A DNA stretch of 62,168 nucleotides from Clostridia bacterium. Lineage in GTDB: Bacteria > Bacillota > Clostridia > Peptostreptococcales > Anaerovoracaceae. The notes beneath the pieces were generated by a model, which did not search any database, was not told the origin of the DNA, and saw nothing but the letters and a program-made list of their open reading frames with translations. Every line of letters starts with the position of its first letter. The first letter of the stretch is position 1. The DNA is taken from the NCBI GenBank assembly GCA_024689865.1, contig JAILDA010000098.1:1-62168 (forward strand). Reading direction: 5' to 3'. The position numbers and the translations under genes were made by a program. This document shows positions 51,021 through 62,168 of this stretch, piece by piece.

Positions 51021-52067
51021 TCAATCATTGTATTTCGAGATGCAGATGGTTCCGTCGTTCATGGCAGGATCTTCTCTGTAGATGAGGCGCAGCCGAGAGT
51101 ATTTATCCGCAAAATACTGTTTGTTTTCCGCCTTATGGCCAATTAAGGAAGAAAATGTTCCAGGCCCGGCTGTTATAAGAAGCTGATTTTCGTCCGGGAG
51201 ATCTTTCAGGTGCTGCGCCAGCAGTTCTTCCGCCTTATCTCTTATGATGCGACCTTCCACCAGCTGGCGGAATGCCGGATGATAAGTGTCCCCCACTACC
51301 CTGCTGTCTTCGGAATCATTTATAAGGGCGCTTGCTTTTAGTCCTACGCGTATCACATTGATACCCGCGTCAGTTAGTTTCCTGTACATATCTGTAGTGG
51401 TACGGAGCATTTCTTCCTGCAAAAAAGGCTCGTATGAACCTTCTTCGTACATTTTACAGAGCTTAGTACCGCTGATTATGACTGTCGGGTAAAGCCTTGC
51501 TATTTCAGGTCCGATCTCTATCGTCCTGCGAACAGACTCCATGCATTTATCGTAAGAGTCACCGGGAAGACCTATCATCAGCTGTATTCCAAGAGTAAAG
51601 CAGCCGTAGGACTTTATCAGATCGCAGGCTCTGTATACGTCTTCCGGGCCGTGTCCCCTTTCGGAAAGCCTAAGTACTTCCGGATCGAAAGACTGAACGC
51701 CGAGCTCTATTACGTCCGCTCCGTAAGCTTTAAGGTTATCCAAGATCTCTTCGTCTATGTAATCCGGACGTGTGGATAGATGTATCTTATCGATCTTTCC
51801 GGCTTCTTTATATTCTTTTGCGACGGCTAGAAATGCGCTCTGCTGCTCCAGAGGTATGCCGGTAAAGCTTCCTCCGAAAAAAGACAGCTCTATTTCCTCA
51901 AGCCCTCTGCCTTCCAGCGTCGACAGCCATTCGTCCGCGATGCGTCTTACATCTTCCGGAGTAACGTTCGCTGTCCTTGCTGTTATAGCATTCTGGTTGC
52001 AGAATACGCAGGCATGGGGGCACCCTTTATGCGGTATAAATATTGGAATAATGGCATGTTTTTTCAT
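51021..52067 (-). CDS. Elp3-like radical SAM protein
   Basis: This 348-residue radical-SAM enzyme has the cluster Cys residues at 16, 20 and 23 (CPHACVFC) and the SAM-binding ELSFFGGSFTGIP block near residues 59-71. It resembles the radical-SAM half of Elp3 and the Clostridial family near rnc/smc, but it lacks the C-terminal acetyltransferase domain of true Elp3, so a tRNA-modification role is not certain. It lies 15 nt after the nuclease gene with a weak ribosome site. Confidence 0.85.
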   Translation of the reverse strand: MKKHAIIPIFIPHKGCPHACVFCNQNAITARTANVTPEDVRRIADEWLSTLEGRGLEEIELSFFGGSFTGIPLEQQSAFLAVAKEYKEAGKIDKIHLSTRPDYIDEEILDNLKAYGADVIELGVQSFDPEVLRLSERGHGPEDVYRACDLIKSYGCFTLGIQLMIGLPGDSYDKCMESVRRTIEIGPEIARLYPTVIISGTKLCKMYEEGSYEPFLQEEMLRTTTDMYRKLTDAGINVIRVGLKASALINDSEDSRVVGDTYHPAFRQLVEGRIIRDKAEELLAQHLKDLPDENQLLITAGPGTFSSLIGHKAENKQYFADKYSRLRLIYREDPAMNDGTICISKYND

Positions 52068-52082
52068 CTAGTTCAGCTTGGA

Positions 52083-52652
52083 TCAGTAATATCCTGTCCC
52101 CCAGAAACCTTTGCCTTCGGAACGCGCCTTGCGCTGCAGTTCAACGAATTCGTCCGCGTATTTAACGTTAGGCTGGTAGGTTACGACCATGGCATACCCT
52201 TCGGATAATAAAATACGCTGGACCATGGTCTCCTGATCGCTTTTGTATACATATGCAAGAAGGCGTCCGTACTGGTCGTAGTTATCCAGGTCGTATTCAA
52301 TATAAATGTTCTTTCCGTCTATCAGATCCTTAAGAAAAGCAGCGGCCTTTTCGCCTTCTTTGGTATTTTCCTTACCGGAAGCAGACGGAGCTACGGACTC
52401 GGGAGCATCTATTCCGATCAGCCTGACCTTAGTTTCTTTACCGTCTTTCTTTATGTAGAAAGTGTCTCCGTCAACGACTTTTTGTACCTTATACGGTCCG
52501 TCGAGCTCTATGTCTCCTTTGACGATCTTTTCGGGACGGTCCAGGTAAAGTTTCTTAAATAAAACTAACGCCAATAAAACTATCAGCGCCAGAATTACAA
52601 ATATGAGCCTGTTCCTGAAGGTCTTTTTCTTATCAGTTCCTGCGCTGTGCAT
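52083..52652 (-). CDS. Membrane-anchored thermonuclease (SNase family)
   Basis: This 189-residue protein has one N-terminal membrane helix (about residues 15-33) followed by a staphylococcal-nuclease domain. The nuclease signatures are visible: VVDGDTFYI, VRLIGIDAPES with catalytic Arg and Asp, then YGRLLAYVY and the closing EGKGFWG. It would be a surface-tethered or secreted Ca2+-dependent nuclease taking DNA or RNA. The start lies 20 bp inside ruvX with no clear ribosome site. It is unusual for the alaS-ireB-ruvX cluster. Confidence 0.88.
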   Translation of the reverse strand: MHSAGTDKKKTFRNRLIFVILALIVLLALVLFKKLYLDRPEKIVKGDIELDGPYKVQKVVDGDTFYIKKDGKETKVRLIGIDAPESVAPSASGKENTKEGEKAAAFLKDLIDGKNIYIEYDLDNYDQYGRLLAYVYKSDQETMVQRILLSEGYAMVVTYQPNVKYADEFVELQRKARSEGKGFWGTGYY

Positions 52653-53064
52653 CCATATAGCTCTGAAGAATGATCACTGCAGCCTGACGGTCTATTATTG
52701 TCTTGCGCTTTTCGCGGCGCATGTTTGCCTCTATAAGTACGTTCTGAGCTATCTTTGTAGTAAATCTTTCGTCCTGAAACACATAGTTGAGCTTAAGTCC
52801 GTTGCTCTGGGTCTTGTTCTTGAGTCTTTCAACGAAATCGCGTACTTTTTCGGTCTGAGGACTGTCGGAGCCGTCCAGCATCAGCGGCAAACCACAAACA
52901 ACGGTATCGGCTTCGAATTCCTTAATGTACTCCATTACTTTGGTGGTATCTTTCTTGATCCCAACACGTTCTATGGTAGTTACACCTTGTGCAGATATAA
53001 ACAAGGGGTCGCTTACAGCCACCCCTATTGTTTTATCTCCTATATCCAATCCTATCCAGCGCAT
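52633..53064 (-). CDS. ruvX: Putative pre-16S rRNA nuclease / Holliday junction resolvase RuvX (YqgF)
   Basis: YqgF proteins have an RNase H-like fold; members process the 5' end of 16S rRNA and have been proposed as Holliday-junction resolvases. The 143-residue product begins [20 protein letters not shown], has VCGLPLMLDG near residue 60 and FQDERFTT near 96, with the acidic residues needed for metal binding. alaS-ireB-ruvX is a conserved Bacillota order. It overlaps ireB by one base and the nuclease gene by 20 bp. Confidence 0.94.
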   Translation of the reverse strand: MRWIGLDIGDKTIGVAVSDPLFISAQGVTTIERVGIKKDTTKVMEYIKEFEADTVVCGLPLMLDGSDSPQTEKVRDFVERLKNKTQSNGLKLNYVFQDERFTTKIAQNVLIEANMRREKRKTIIDRQAAVIILQSYMDAQRRN

Positions 53065-53312
53065 TATTTATTGAGGAACTTTCTGAGAAGCTCTTCTACG
53101 AGCTCGTCGCGCTCGATCTTGCGGATGAGGTTCCTGGCATTGTTGTGCCCGGTGATATAAGAAGGATCGCCGGAAAGAATGTAGCCGACCATCTGATCTA
53201 TGGCATTGTAGCCCTTTTCGTCCAAAGCCTGATAGACCTTACTGAGGATCTCCTGCGTGGTCTGTTCTTTCTTCTTCTCCGAGTTGTTGAAAAGTATGGT
53301 ATTCCTGTCCAT
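53064..53312 (-). CDS. ireB: IreB family regulatory phosphoprotein (UPF0297)
   Basis: IreB is a small substrate of the PASTA kinase IreK/PrkC and influences envelope-antibiotic resistance in enterococci. The 82-residue product shows the family core [37 protein letters not shown], and an N-terminal stretch with adjacent Thr residues (EQTTQEIL), where phosphorylation occurs in relatives. ACAGGAGGTATC precedes the ATG. The kinase gene is not in the window. Confidence 0.95.
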   Translation of the reverse strand: MDRNTILFNNSEKKKEQTTQEILSKVYQALDEKGYNAIDQMVGYILSGDPSYITGHNNARNLIRKIERDELVEELLRKFLNK

Positions 53313-53336
53313 TTTGATACCTCCTGTGTTTATATT

Positions 53337-55970
53337 TTAACGCTCCATAAGCTTTTCGGCAAGAGCAAATGCATCTGGAAGCTTGGAAATATCCTTTGCA
53401 CCCGCCTGGGCCATGTCGGCCTTTCCGCCTCCGCCGCCTCCGGCAGCCTTGGCTATCTGCTTGATCATGTTGCCTGCGTGATATCCCTTGTCCAGAAGAT
53501 CTTCCGTAACGGATACCATAAGAGTTGCCTTGTCCTCTCCAACGCCCGCGAATACCATTACTACGTTCTTCTCCGCAGCCTTTATGGAATCGGAGAGCGT
53601 ACGAAGATCGTCGATCGTTGCACCCTCGAAAGCTTTGGTTATAAGTCTTGCGCCGCTTATAACCTTAGCATTCTTAATAAGTTCTCCGGCCTGTGAAGTC
53701 ATTCCGGCTTTCTTGAGCTCTTCAAGTTCTTTCTTGAGAGCCTTGTTTTCTTCAGCAAGAGACTGAGCTTTCTTAACAACGTTATCCGGTGTGGTCTTGA
53801 AGATGTCAACGATGTCCTTAACGGTCTTTTCCTCATCCTTAAGGAGCATCTCTATCTTAAGACCTGTAACTGCTTCTATCCTGCGCACTCCGGCGGCAAT
53901 GCCGGATTCGGAAACTATCTTGAAAGCACCGATCTGGCCAATGTTGGCAACGTGCGTACCACCGCAGAACTCCAGCGAGAAGTCTGGAACTTCAACTACT
54001 CTGACGTTTTCGCCGTACTTTTCGCCGAAGAGCATCATTGCTCCGAGCTTTTTGGCTTCTTCTATAGGCATTACACGAGTGTCTACGTTCTTGAAACTGA
54101 GTATCTCGGAGTTTACGATGTCTTCTACACGGGCAAGATCTTCTGCGGATATGGCCTCGAAATGAGTGAAGTCGAACCTGAGTCCTTCTTCGGTAACAAG
54201 AGAACCGGCCTGCTCGACATGATCGCCGAGAACTATCTGCAGAGCTTTCTGGAGAAGATGAGTAGCGGTGTGGTTCCTTGCTATCGCGTTGCGTCTCTTT
54301 ACGTCCACGCATGCATAGGCAGTGTCTCCCACATTAACTTCTCCGGATGATATCTGCGCGTGATGTACGTATACACCGTTTACCTTGGTCGTATTCGTTA
54401 TTACAGCGGTAAAGCCGTCTGCTTCGATAAGTCCGGTATCGCCTGTCTGGCCGCCGCCTTCACCGTAGAACGGAGTTGCGTTCAGAACTATGCGTACTTC
54501 ATCTCCTTCTGAAGCCGAAGAAAGTTTGTTAAGGCCGTTTACTATTCCGACGACCTTTACTTCAGCTGCCAGAGACTCGTAACCGAGGAAATCGGTAGCT
54601 TCGAAACTGTGATACATGGAAGATTCATCAAGCCAGCCCTCGGACTCATCCTGCTTTCTGGCTGAGCGCGCGAGGTCCTTCTGAGCCTGCATGCAGACTG
54701 CGAAACCTTCTTCATCCGCGTCCAGGCCAGCGTCCTTGGCGATCTCCTTGGTTAGTTCCACGGGGAATCCGTAGGTATCGTAGAGTTTGAAGCACTTTTC
54801 TCCGGATATGGTGTTGCTTCCGGCTGCTTTTGCTTCTGCGATGTACTGATCCAGTATGGACTGTCCCTGGTCGATGGTAGCAGCGAATTTTTCTTCCTCT
54901 ATGCCGATGATCTTCTTGATGTAAGCAGACCTTTCGATAAGATCCGGATATGCTTCGCCAGAAGTCTCGAACACCTTTTCGCAGAGATCCTTAAGGAAGG
55001 TGCCCTTGATCCCGAGTAGCCTTCCGTGTCTGGCCGCTCTTCTGAGGAGTCTGCGGAGTATGTATCCCCTGCCCTCGTTGGAAGGAAGGATGCCGTCGCA
55101 GATCATGAAGGATACTGCGCGGATGTGGTCGGTTATGATCCTTATGGAAACGTCCGAAGGAGCGCTGCCGCCTTCGTATTTTACGCCGGAGATCCTGCAG
55201 ACCTCCTGAAGGATCGCCTGCATGGTATCCACGTTATAAATGGAGTCAACGCCCTGCATTATGCAGGCCATGCGCTCGAGGCCCATGCCGGTATCGATGT
55301 TCTTGTGCTCAAGTTCCAGATAGGAGCCGTCCTCCTGACGGTCGAACTGGGTGAATACATGGTTCCAGAACTCCATGTATCTGTCGCAGTCGCAGCCCGC
55401 CTTGCAGTCCGGTTTTCCGCATCCGTATTCTTCTCCGCGGTCGTAATAGATCTCGGAACAAGGACCGCACGGTCCGGTACCGATCTCCCAGAAGTTGTCT
55501 TCTTTGCCGAGGCGGACTATCCTTTCTTCAGGAAGACCGATCTCGTCTCTCCAGATGGCGTAGGCTTCGTCGTCATCCTGATAAACGGTTGCCCAAAGCT
55601 TTTCCTTGGGGATACCGAGCCATTTTTCGGATGTTACGAATTCCCAGCCCCATGTAAGGGATTCTCTCTTGAAGTAATCTCCGAAAGAAAAATTACCGAG
55701 CATCTCGAAAAACGTAGCGTGCCTTGCGGTATGGCCTACGTTGTCTATGTCGTTGGTCCTTATGCACTTCTGGCATGTGGTCATCCTGTGCCTGGGCGGT
55801 TCTTCCGTTCCTGCGAAATAAGGCTTTAAAGGAGCCATACCAGCAGCTATGAGCAGAAGGCTCTTATCGTTCTGAGGTACGAGAGAATAGCTCTCATGCG
55901 CAAGACAACCTTTGGATTCCCAGAATTCCAGGAACATTTTTCTGATTTCGTTTACTCCGAGATACTTCAT
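53337..55970 (-). CDS. alaS: Alanyl-tRNA synthetase
   Basis: This class II synthetase charges tRNA-Ala and edits Ser/Gly errors. The 877-residue protein has the catalytic domain (FLEFWESKGCLAHESYSLVPQNDKSLL at the start), a tRNA-recognition region, the editing domain with HTATHLLQKAL near residue 565 and CGGTH near 665, and a C-terminal domain with the glycine-rich segment AAGGGGGGKADMAQAG. AAGAGGATCATCAA precedes the ATG. No T-box is present; the promoter lies upstream of the ComEA-like gene. Confidence 0.98.
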   Translation of the reverse strand: MKYLGVNEIRKMFLEFWESKGCLAHESYSLVPQNDKSLLLIAAGMAPLKPYFAGTEEPPRHRMTTCQKCIRTNDIDNVGHTARHATFFEMLGNFSFGDYFKRESLTWGWEFVTSEKWLGIPKEKLWATVYQDDDEAYAIWRDEIGLPEERIVRLGKEDNFWEIGTGPCGPCSEIYYDRGEEYGCGKPDCKAGCDCDRYMEFWNHVFTQFDRQEDGSYLELEHKNIDTGMGLERMACIMQGVDSIYNVDTMQAILQEVCRISGVKYEGGSAPSDVSIRIITDHIRAVSFMICDGILPSNEGRGYILRRLLRRAARHGRLLGIKGTFLKDLCEKVFETSGEAYPDLIERSAYIKKIIGIEEEKFAATIDQGQSILDQYIAEAKAAGSNTISGEKCFKLYDTYGFPVELTKEIAKDAGLDADEEGFAVCMQAQKDLARSARKQDESEGWLDESSMYHSFEATDFLGYESLAAEVKVVGIVNGLNKLSSASEGDEVRIVLNATPFYGEGGGQTGDTGLIEADGFTAVITNTTKVNGVYVHHAQISSGEVNVGDTAYACVDVKRRNAIARNHTATHLLQKALQIVLGDHVEQAGSLVTEEGLRFDFTHFEAISAEDLARVEDIVNSEILSFKNVDTRVMPIEEAKKLGAMMLFGEKYGENVRVVEVPDFSLEFCGGTHVANIGQIGAFKIVSESGIAAGVRRIEAVTGLKIEMLLKDEEKTVKDIVDIFKTTPDNVVKKAQSLAEENKALKKELEELKKAGMTSQAGELIKNAKVISGARLITKAFEGATIDDLRTLSDSIKAAEKNVVMVFAGVGEDKATLMVSVTEDLLDKGYHAGNMIKQIAKAAGGGGGGKADMAQAGAKDISKLPDAFALAEKLMER

Positions 55971-55993
55971 TTGATGATCCTCTTTATTAAAAA

Positions 55994-56230
55994 CTAGTTT
56001 TTATACTCTTCAAAACCCTGGAAACGCGCTTTCTTAAGACGCGGATCGTCAGGTTCCACGACCTCTATGCAGTCCAGCTGCTGCTTGAAACGTGCCCTGA
56101 AATCTTCCAGGAATATCTTGTAGAGCTCTTTCTGCTCCGCAAGCTCCGCTGCAGTCAGACCTACGGTCTTTTTCTTATGTGCAAGCTCGTTTATCCTGTC
56201 GAGCTGTTCTTTGCTTACGCCTTTAGTCAT
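55994..56230 (-). CDS. DUF896 protein (YnzC/UPF0291 family)
   Basis: This 78-residue helical protein matches the DUF896 family: RINELAHKKKTVGLTAAELAEQKELYKIFLEDFRARFKQQLD, then a tail with a conserved I-VVEPDD. Its function is unknown; in Bacillus ynzC is an SOS-regulated neighbour of yneA. Here it is 8 kb from yneA, in front of alaS. It overlaps the ComEA-like gene by ATGA. Confidence 0.9.
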   Translation of the reverse strand: MTKGVSKEQLDRINELAHKKKTVGLTAAELAEQKELYKIFLEDFRARFKQQLDCIEVVEPDDPRLKKARFQGFEEYKN

Positions 56231-56649
56231 TCTAACGTTATTAAGTCCTTTATCTTCTGATATGTAGCCTTGCCTATCCCCCGGACTTCCATTATTTCCT
56301 CCGGAGCGACAAAGCCTTTATATGCTTTGCGGTATTCTATTATTGCCTTAGCCTTTACAGGGCCGATGCCCGGAAGTGATTCCAGCTCAGTTTGTCCGGC
56401 AGTATTTATGTTTATCAGTCCGGGATAGTGTAATGCTGAGTCCGTATTTTCTTCAGCTGTTGGATCCTGAGCCTGAAAAGACGGATCGTCTGCGGTTTCG
56501 GTCTTGATCTCGTATGCAGGATCCTTATCAAAAAACCGAATGATCTCCGGAGCCTGTGCGGACTGCTTCCTAATATTATATATAAAGCCGGCCGCAAAAA
56601 CAACGAAAATCATTAGAAATATTATAGTTTTAATGTATTTAAGCTTCAT
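56227..56649 (-). CDS. Minimal ComEA-like helix-hairpin-helix protein
   Basis: This 140-residue protein has one N-terminal membrane helix (about residues 8-24), an acidic Asp/Glu/Ser-rich linker (about 45-75), and a ComEA-type double HhH domain (about 78-138: ININTAGQTELESLPGIGPVKAKAII and VRGIGKATYQKIKDLI) that binds DNA backbone. Full ComEA of Bacillota has an SLBB domain between helix and HhH; it is missing here. Uptake of DNA is inferred from the family; no comEB/comEC lie beside it. The ribosome site is weak. Confidence 0.87.
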   Translation of the reverse strand: MKLKYIKTIIFLMIFVVFAAGFIYNIRKQSAQAPEIIRFFDKDPAYEIKTETADDPSFQAQDPTAEENTDSALHYPGLININTAGQTELESLPGIGPVKAKAIIEYRKAYKGFVAPEEIMEVRGIGKATYQKIKDLITLE

Positions 56650-56680
56650 AGCACGCCATGAAGCATCCCCTCATCTACGG

Positions 56681-56709
56681 ATGATAGCATCGGTATGTAC
56701 GTCGGTCAA
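56681..56709 (-). promoter_or_regulatory. Promoter for the comEA-DUF896-alaS operon
   Basis: Read on the minus strand: -35 TTGACC (56709-56704), 17-bp spacer, -10 TATCAT (56686-56681). It sits in the 116-bp gap between the YibE/F gene and the ComEA-like gene and would start near 56674. Confidence 0.65.
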
Positions 56710-56765
56710 CGTATTGGATCGGTAAAAACGGTACAGACATTTAGTCCGCGCTGTTTGGTCGATCG

Positions 56766-57932
56766 TTATCTTCCGTGCTGCGTATGCCTTCCGCGGTACA
56801 TCACAACGCATACAAGAGCTGTAAGGGGCATCGTCAGCAGAATTCCCAAACTACCTACTATCGCGTTCAGAAGCTCTACAACGATGCTTTCTGTATTGAT
56901 CATTTCCATAAGGGAGTTCGAATATGTAATTCTAAGCAGAATGGTGCACAGGGAACTGCCGATGTACGCAAGCACCAGTGTGTTGGCCATGGTGCCCATG
57001 ACGTCTCTTCCGATGTTCATTCCGCTCTTGAATAGTTCCTTATCCGAAATGGACGGCGCGTGCCGTTTTACCTCGAACAGAGAAGACGCCATGTCCATTG
57101 CAACGTCCATCAGCGCGCCCATTGCGCCTATGGTTATCATGGCAAAGATGAGAGCCCTTAAGTTTATCGGGTTGGAATTCTCTCCAAGAACTTGAAGGTA
57201 AACTGAATGCTCGTCTATGAATCCGGTAAGATGCATTATTCTGTCGGATATAAGAGTAATGAGAGCCGCTGCAAGTACTCCTGCGCCGCAGCCCAGCATG
57301 GTTGCAACGGATTTAGCCGAAATGCCGTTTGTCAGGATGAGAGTCATTACTATCGTAAACACGCATATAAGTATGGTGAGCAGATAGATGTTGAAGCCTG
57401 AAAGAACTCCGGGTATGAATACACAGAAAACAGCAAGGCAGGTGAAAACAAGCGACAGTACCGTGTTAAGGCCCTTCCCTCTCCCGAAAATGACCAGAAG
57501 CAAAAGGAACAAAGCGCCCAGAACGAATATGTACTCGGATCTGGCGTAGTTACCGAAGACCCACTCTTCCGTATCATAGACCGCACCGTAGTTTAGAAGG
57601 ATCACCTTGTCCCCGACCTTAACGAAGCGCTCGCCTGTATCCAGATAGGAATCGATCTGCTGATGCGCTTCCACGGTCTTACCTTTGTTTTCTCCGCTGA
57701 GTATCTTTGCTGTAAAATACTGTGTTCTTGCAGAGAAATTGATACCGTCCAGAGTCTCTTCTACAAGTTCGCCGAGTTCAGTCACCTTGGCTTTTGCGGA
57801 AGCTTCCGGATGGTCCATTATGGATACGTTTCGTGTAACGATGCGGTTTCCGGCAAACAGAAGAACTGCGGAAAGAACAACAGTAATGATCCATATCGCA
57901 AGTCTATTGTCAGATCTATTTTTTGCTCTCAT
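56766..57932 (-). CDS. YibE/YibF family membrane protein
   Basis: This 388-residue multi-span membrane protein is of the YibE/F family, whose role is unknown. An N-terminal helix (about residues 13-31) is followed by an external beta-rich domain (about 32-118) with YFTAKILSGENKGK and GDKVIL-type sequence, then about eight membrane helices. The blocks GAMGALMDVAMDMASS and GRDVMGTMANTLVLAYIG are the most conserved. I use the ATG at 57932 with GGAGG upstream; an ATG six codons earlier lacks a ribosome site. It lies 20 nt after the TIGR03936 gene. Confidence 0.87.
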   Translation of the reverse strand: MRAKNRSDNRLAIWIITVVLSAVLLFAGNRIVTRNVSIMDHPEASAKAKVTELGELVEETLDGINFSARTQYFTAKILSGENKGKTVEAHQQIDSYLDTGERFVKVGDKVILLNYGAVYDTEEWVFGNYARSEYIFVLGALFLLLLVIFGRGKGLNTVLSLVFTCLAVFCVFIPGVLSGFNIYLLTILICVFTIVMTLILTNGISAKSVATMLGCGAGVLAAALITLISDRIMHLTGFIDEHSVYLQVLGENSNPINLRALIFAMITIGAMGALMDVAMDMASSLFEVKRHAPSISDKELFKSGMNIGRDVMGTMANTLVLAYIGSSLCTILLRITYSNSLMEMINTESIVVELLNAIVGSLGILLTMPLTALVCVVMYRGRHTQHGR

Positions 57933-57952
57933 TTGCTGACCATCCTCCATAA

Positions 57953-58656
57953 TTACAGGACACGGAGCGTTTCGTGAAGGGGGACGAGCCTGCCTTGGGC
58001 ATCTTCCGAAAATAGATCGATGCGGGTGACGCGGCAGTCCTCGATGTTCACATCCAGATTATAATACTTAAACATACTTTGTAAAAGTTTACCGGGATTA
58101 AGAGTCTCATTGCTGGCGCAGCGCAGCATCATACTAAGCGCGACTGCACCGTCTTCTCGGACATCAGCAGAAAGCTCATTAATGAACGCTTTTATGTCCT
58201 TTTCTACTGGCTTTTTGGTCTTCTTATCCTTCTTTGTGATGAATATCCGTTCCTGGTCCAGGAACTGCGTAAGATCAGGCATGCAGGCATCGCTTTTAAG
58301 GCCGAAAACAGCCTCATACAGAGCGCAACTCGTCTTGTTCGATAAATTATCCGAAGTGCGTTCCGTCTGCACGGAATCGAAGAATTTCAGGCCTTCCGGC
58401 ATTGCTTCGTTCAGGGTCGCTGAAAGCTTTTGCGGATCATACGGATCGATCGTATCGATCTCATAATATTCGCTCTCGCTCTCGTATCCCAGAGAAAGCG
58501 GCTGCACAATGTTTACGAGCTCGTGAGGATTGTAGCCGTTGGAAAACCCTACGTTTATCCCGCCCTTCCTGACGGCACGTTTAAACAGTCTGGCAAGGTC
58601 CAGATGAGAGATGAAGCGCATGTTTCCTTTTTTAGTAAATCTCAGAACGTAACGGT

Positions 58657-58660
<4 letters not shown>
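57953..58660 (-). CDS. TIGR03936-type radical-SAM-associated protein (DUF2344)
   Basis: This 235-residue protein belongs to the DUF2344/TIGR03936 family. It begins MNRYVLRFTKKGNMRFISHLDLARLFKRA, the family signature, followed by GFSNGYNPHELVNIVQPLSLG. It is nearly always encoded next to or fused with the TIGR03960 radical-SAM protein, and both lie near rplU/rpmA/obg, so a ribosome- or tRNA-related modification role has been suggested but not shown. The ATG overlaps the upstream stop by four bases. Confidence 0.92.
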
Positions 58661-61834
<3,174 letters not shown>

Positions 61835-61836
61835 TT

Positions 61837-61864
61837 AAAAAAACAGCCCCCGGCTTGCGGGGGC
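61837..61864 (-). terminator. Intrinsic terminator between rpmA and obgE
   Basis: On the minus strand GCCCCCG and CGGGGGC (plus-strand 61846-61852 and 61858-61864) form a 7-bp GC stem with a 5-nt loop, followed by TG and seven Ts. obgE begins 50 nt beyond it, so read-through or a promoter in that gap must supply obgE. Confidence 0.88.
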
Positions 61865-61873
61865 AATGAGCTA

Positions 61874-62134
61874 TTATGCTTCTTCGGGGTAAACGCTTAC
61901 CTGCTTGCGGGTCTTGTCTTTTCTTTCGAACTTGACTGTTCCGTCGACCTTGGCGAACAGAGTATCATCTCCGCCGATGCCTACGTTGTTGCCCGGATGA
62001 TATTTGGTACCTCTCTGGCGGACCAGAATGGAACCTGCGCTTACGAACTGACCGTCTGCTCTCTTGACACCCAGTCGTTTAGATTCACTCTCGCGGCCGT
62101 TCTTGGAACTGCCGACACCCTTTTTACTTGCCAT
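61874..62134 (-). CDS. rpmA: 50S ribosomal protein L27 (without N-terminal extension)
   Basis: L27 lies near the peptidyl-transferase centre. The 86-residue product starts [22 protein letters not shown] and continues [34 protein letters not shown], matching the family. In most Bacillota L27 carries about nine extra N-terminal residues removed by the protease Prp; here translation appears to begin at the mature end, behind AGGAGGTGTAGAT. rplU (and prp, if present) would lie just outside the window. Confidence 0.97.
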   Translation of the reverse strand: MASKKGVGSSKNGRESESKRLGVKRADGQFVSAGSILVRQRGTKYHPGNNVGIGGDDTLFAKVDGTVKFERKDKTRKQVSVYPEEA

Positions 62135-62168
62135 ATCTACACCTCCTGAGAACGATCACTCTGCTGCT

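Overview
The window is a dense stretch of ordinary bacterial chromosome of about 50% GC. It has short gaps, many 1-20 bp gene overlaps (often ATGA), frequent Shine-Dalgarno starts and a few TTG/GTG starts. The gene families point to an anaerobic member of the Bacillota, class Clostridia: RNase J, the YlbF family, TmcAL beside acetate kinase, HemZ, IreB beside alaS and ruvX, DUF896, Asp23/Gls24 proteins, rubrerythrin, and the paired TIGR03960/TIGR03936 radical-SAM proteins. I cannot fix the family or genus from this sequence alone. I see no prophage, insertion sequence, CRISPR array or plasmid signature.

Layout. 0-8.2 kb (+): ruvA (5' cut by the window edge), ruvB, queA; then dnaG-rpoD behind a hairpin leader, trmK, a Nif3 protein, the RNase P RNA and exodeoxyribonuclease III. 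8.2-11.4 kb (-): rubrerythrin, two tandem CNNM/CBS membrane proteins and rpmB. 11.5-18.2 kb (+): Asp23, recG, rsmD, coaD, a coiled-coil protein, tmcAL, ackA and rpmF. A single tRNA-Leu(CAA) lies on the minus strand at 18.3 kb. 18.6-27.3 kb (+): yajC, rel, a metallo-beta-lactamase-fold hydrolase, hemZ, hisS, aspS and a yqeK-rsfS fusion. 27.3-33.4 kb (+): leuS, rnjA, ylbF, a proline peptidase and efp. 33.5-40 kb (+): a second Asp23 protein, nusB, a TsaD-like protein, xseA, xseB, ispA, dxs and tlyA. 40-48.2 kb (+): mutS, mutL, miaA, a XerS-like tyrosine recombinase, a YnbB-type PLP enzyme and a YneA-like LysM protein. 48.5-62.1 kb (all -): rpmA, obgE, two radical-SAM genes, a YibE/F protein, a ComEA-like protein, DUF896, alaS, ireB, ruvX, a membrane-anchored nuclease, an Elp3-like radical-SAM protein, a YdcF protein, an unknown conserved protein and an MGMT-family protein.

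The theme is genome maintenance joined to translation: branch migration and Holliday-junction proteins (RuvAB, RecG, RuvX), repair nucleases (ExoVII, ExoIII), mismatch repair, primase with the main sigma factor, tRNA synthetases, tRNA/rRNA modification, ribosomal proteins and RNA decay.

The most interesting place is 45.3-48.5 kb. A lone Xer-type recombinase is followed by an SOS-type cell-division inhibitor whose promoter carries three LexA-like boxes. Next comes a 28-bp, 11-6-11 inverted repeat with the architecture of a dif site. It lies in the gap where all genes to the left (from 11.5 kb) point right and all genes to the right point left. Together these suggest, but do not prove, a replication-terminus/chromosome-dimer-resolution locus. 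Other points: an in-frame YqeK-RsfS fusion with an internal ribosome-binding site, a dnaG Shine-Dalgarno buried in a 10-bp hairpin, a 20-bp P1 helix in RNase P RNA, candidate leaderless genes, and an L27 lacking the usual Bacillota N-terminal extension.
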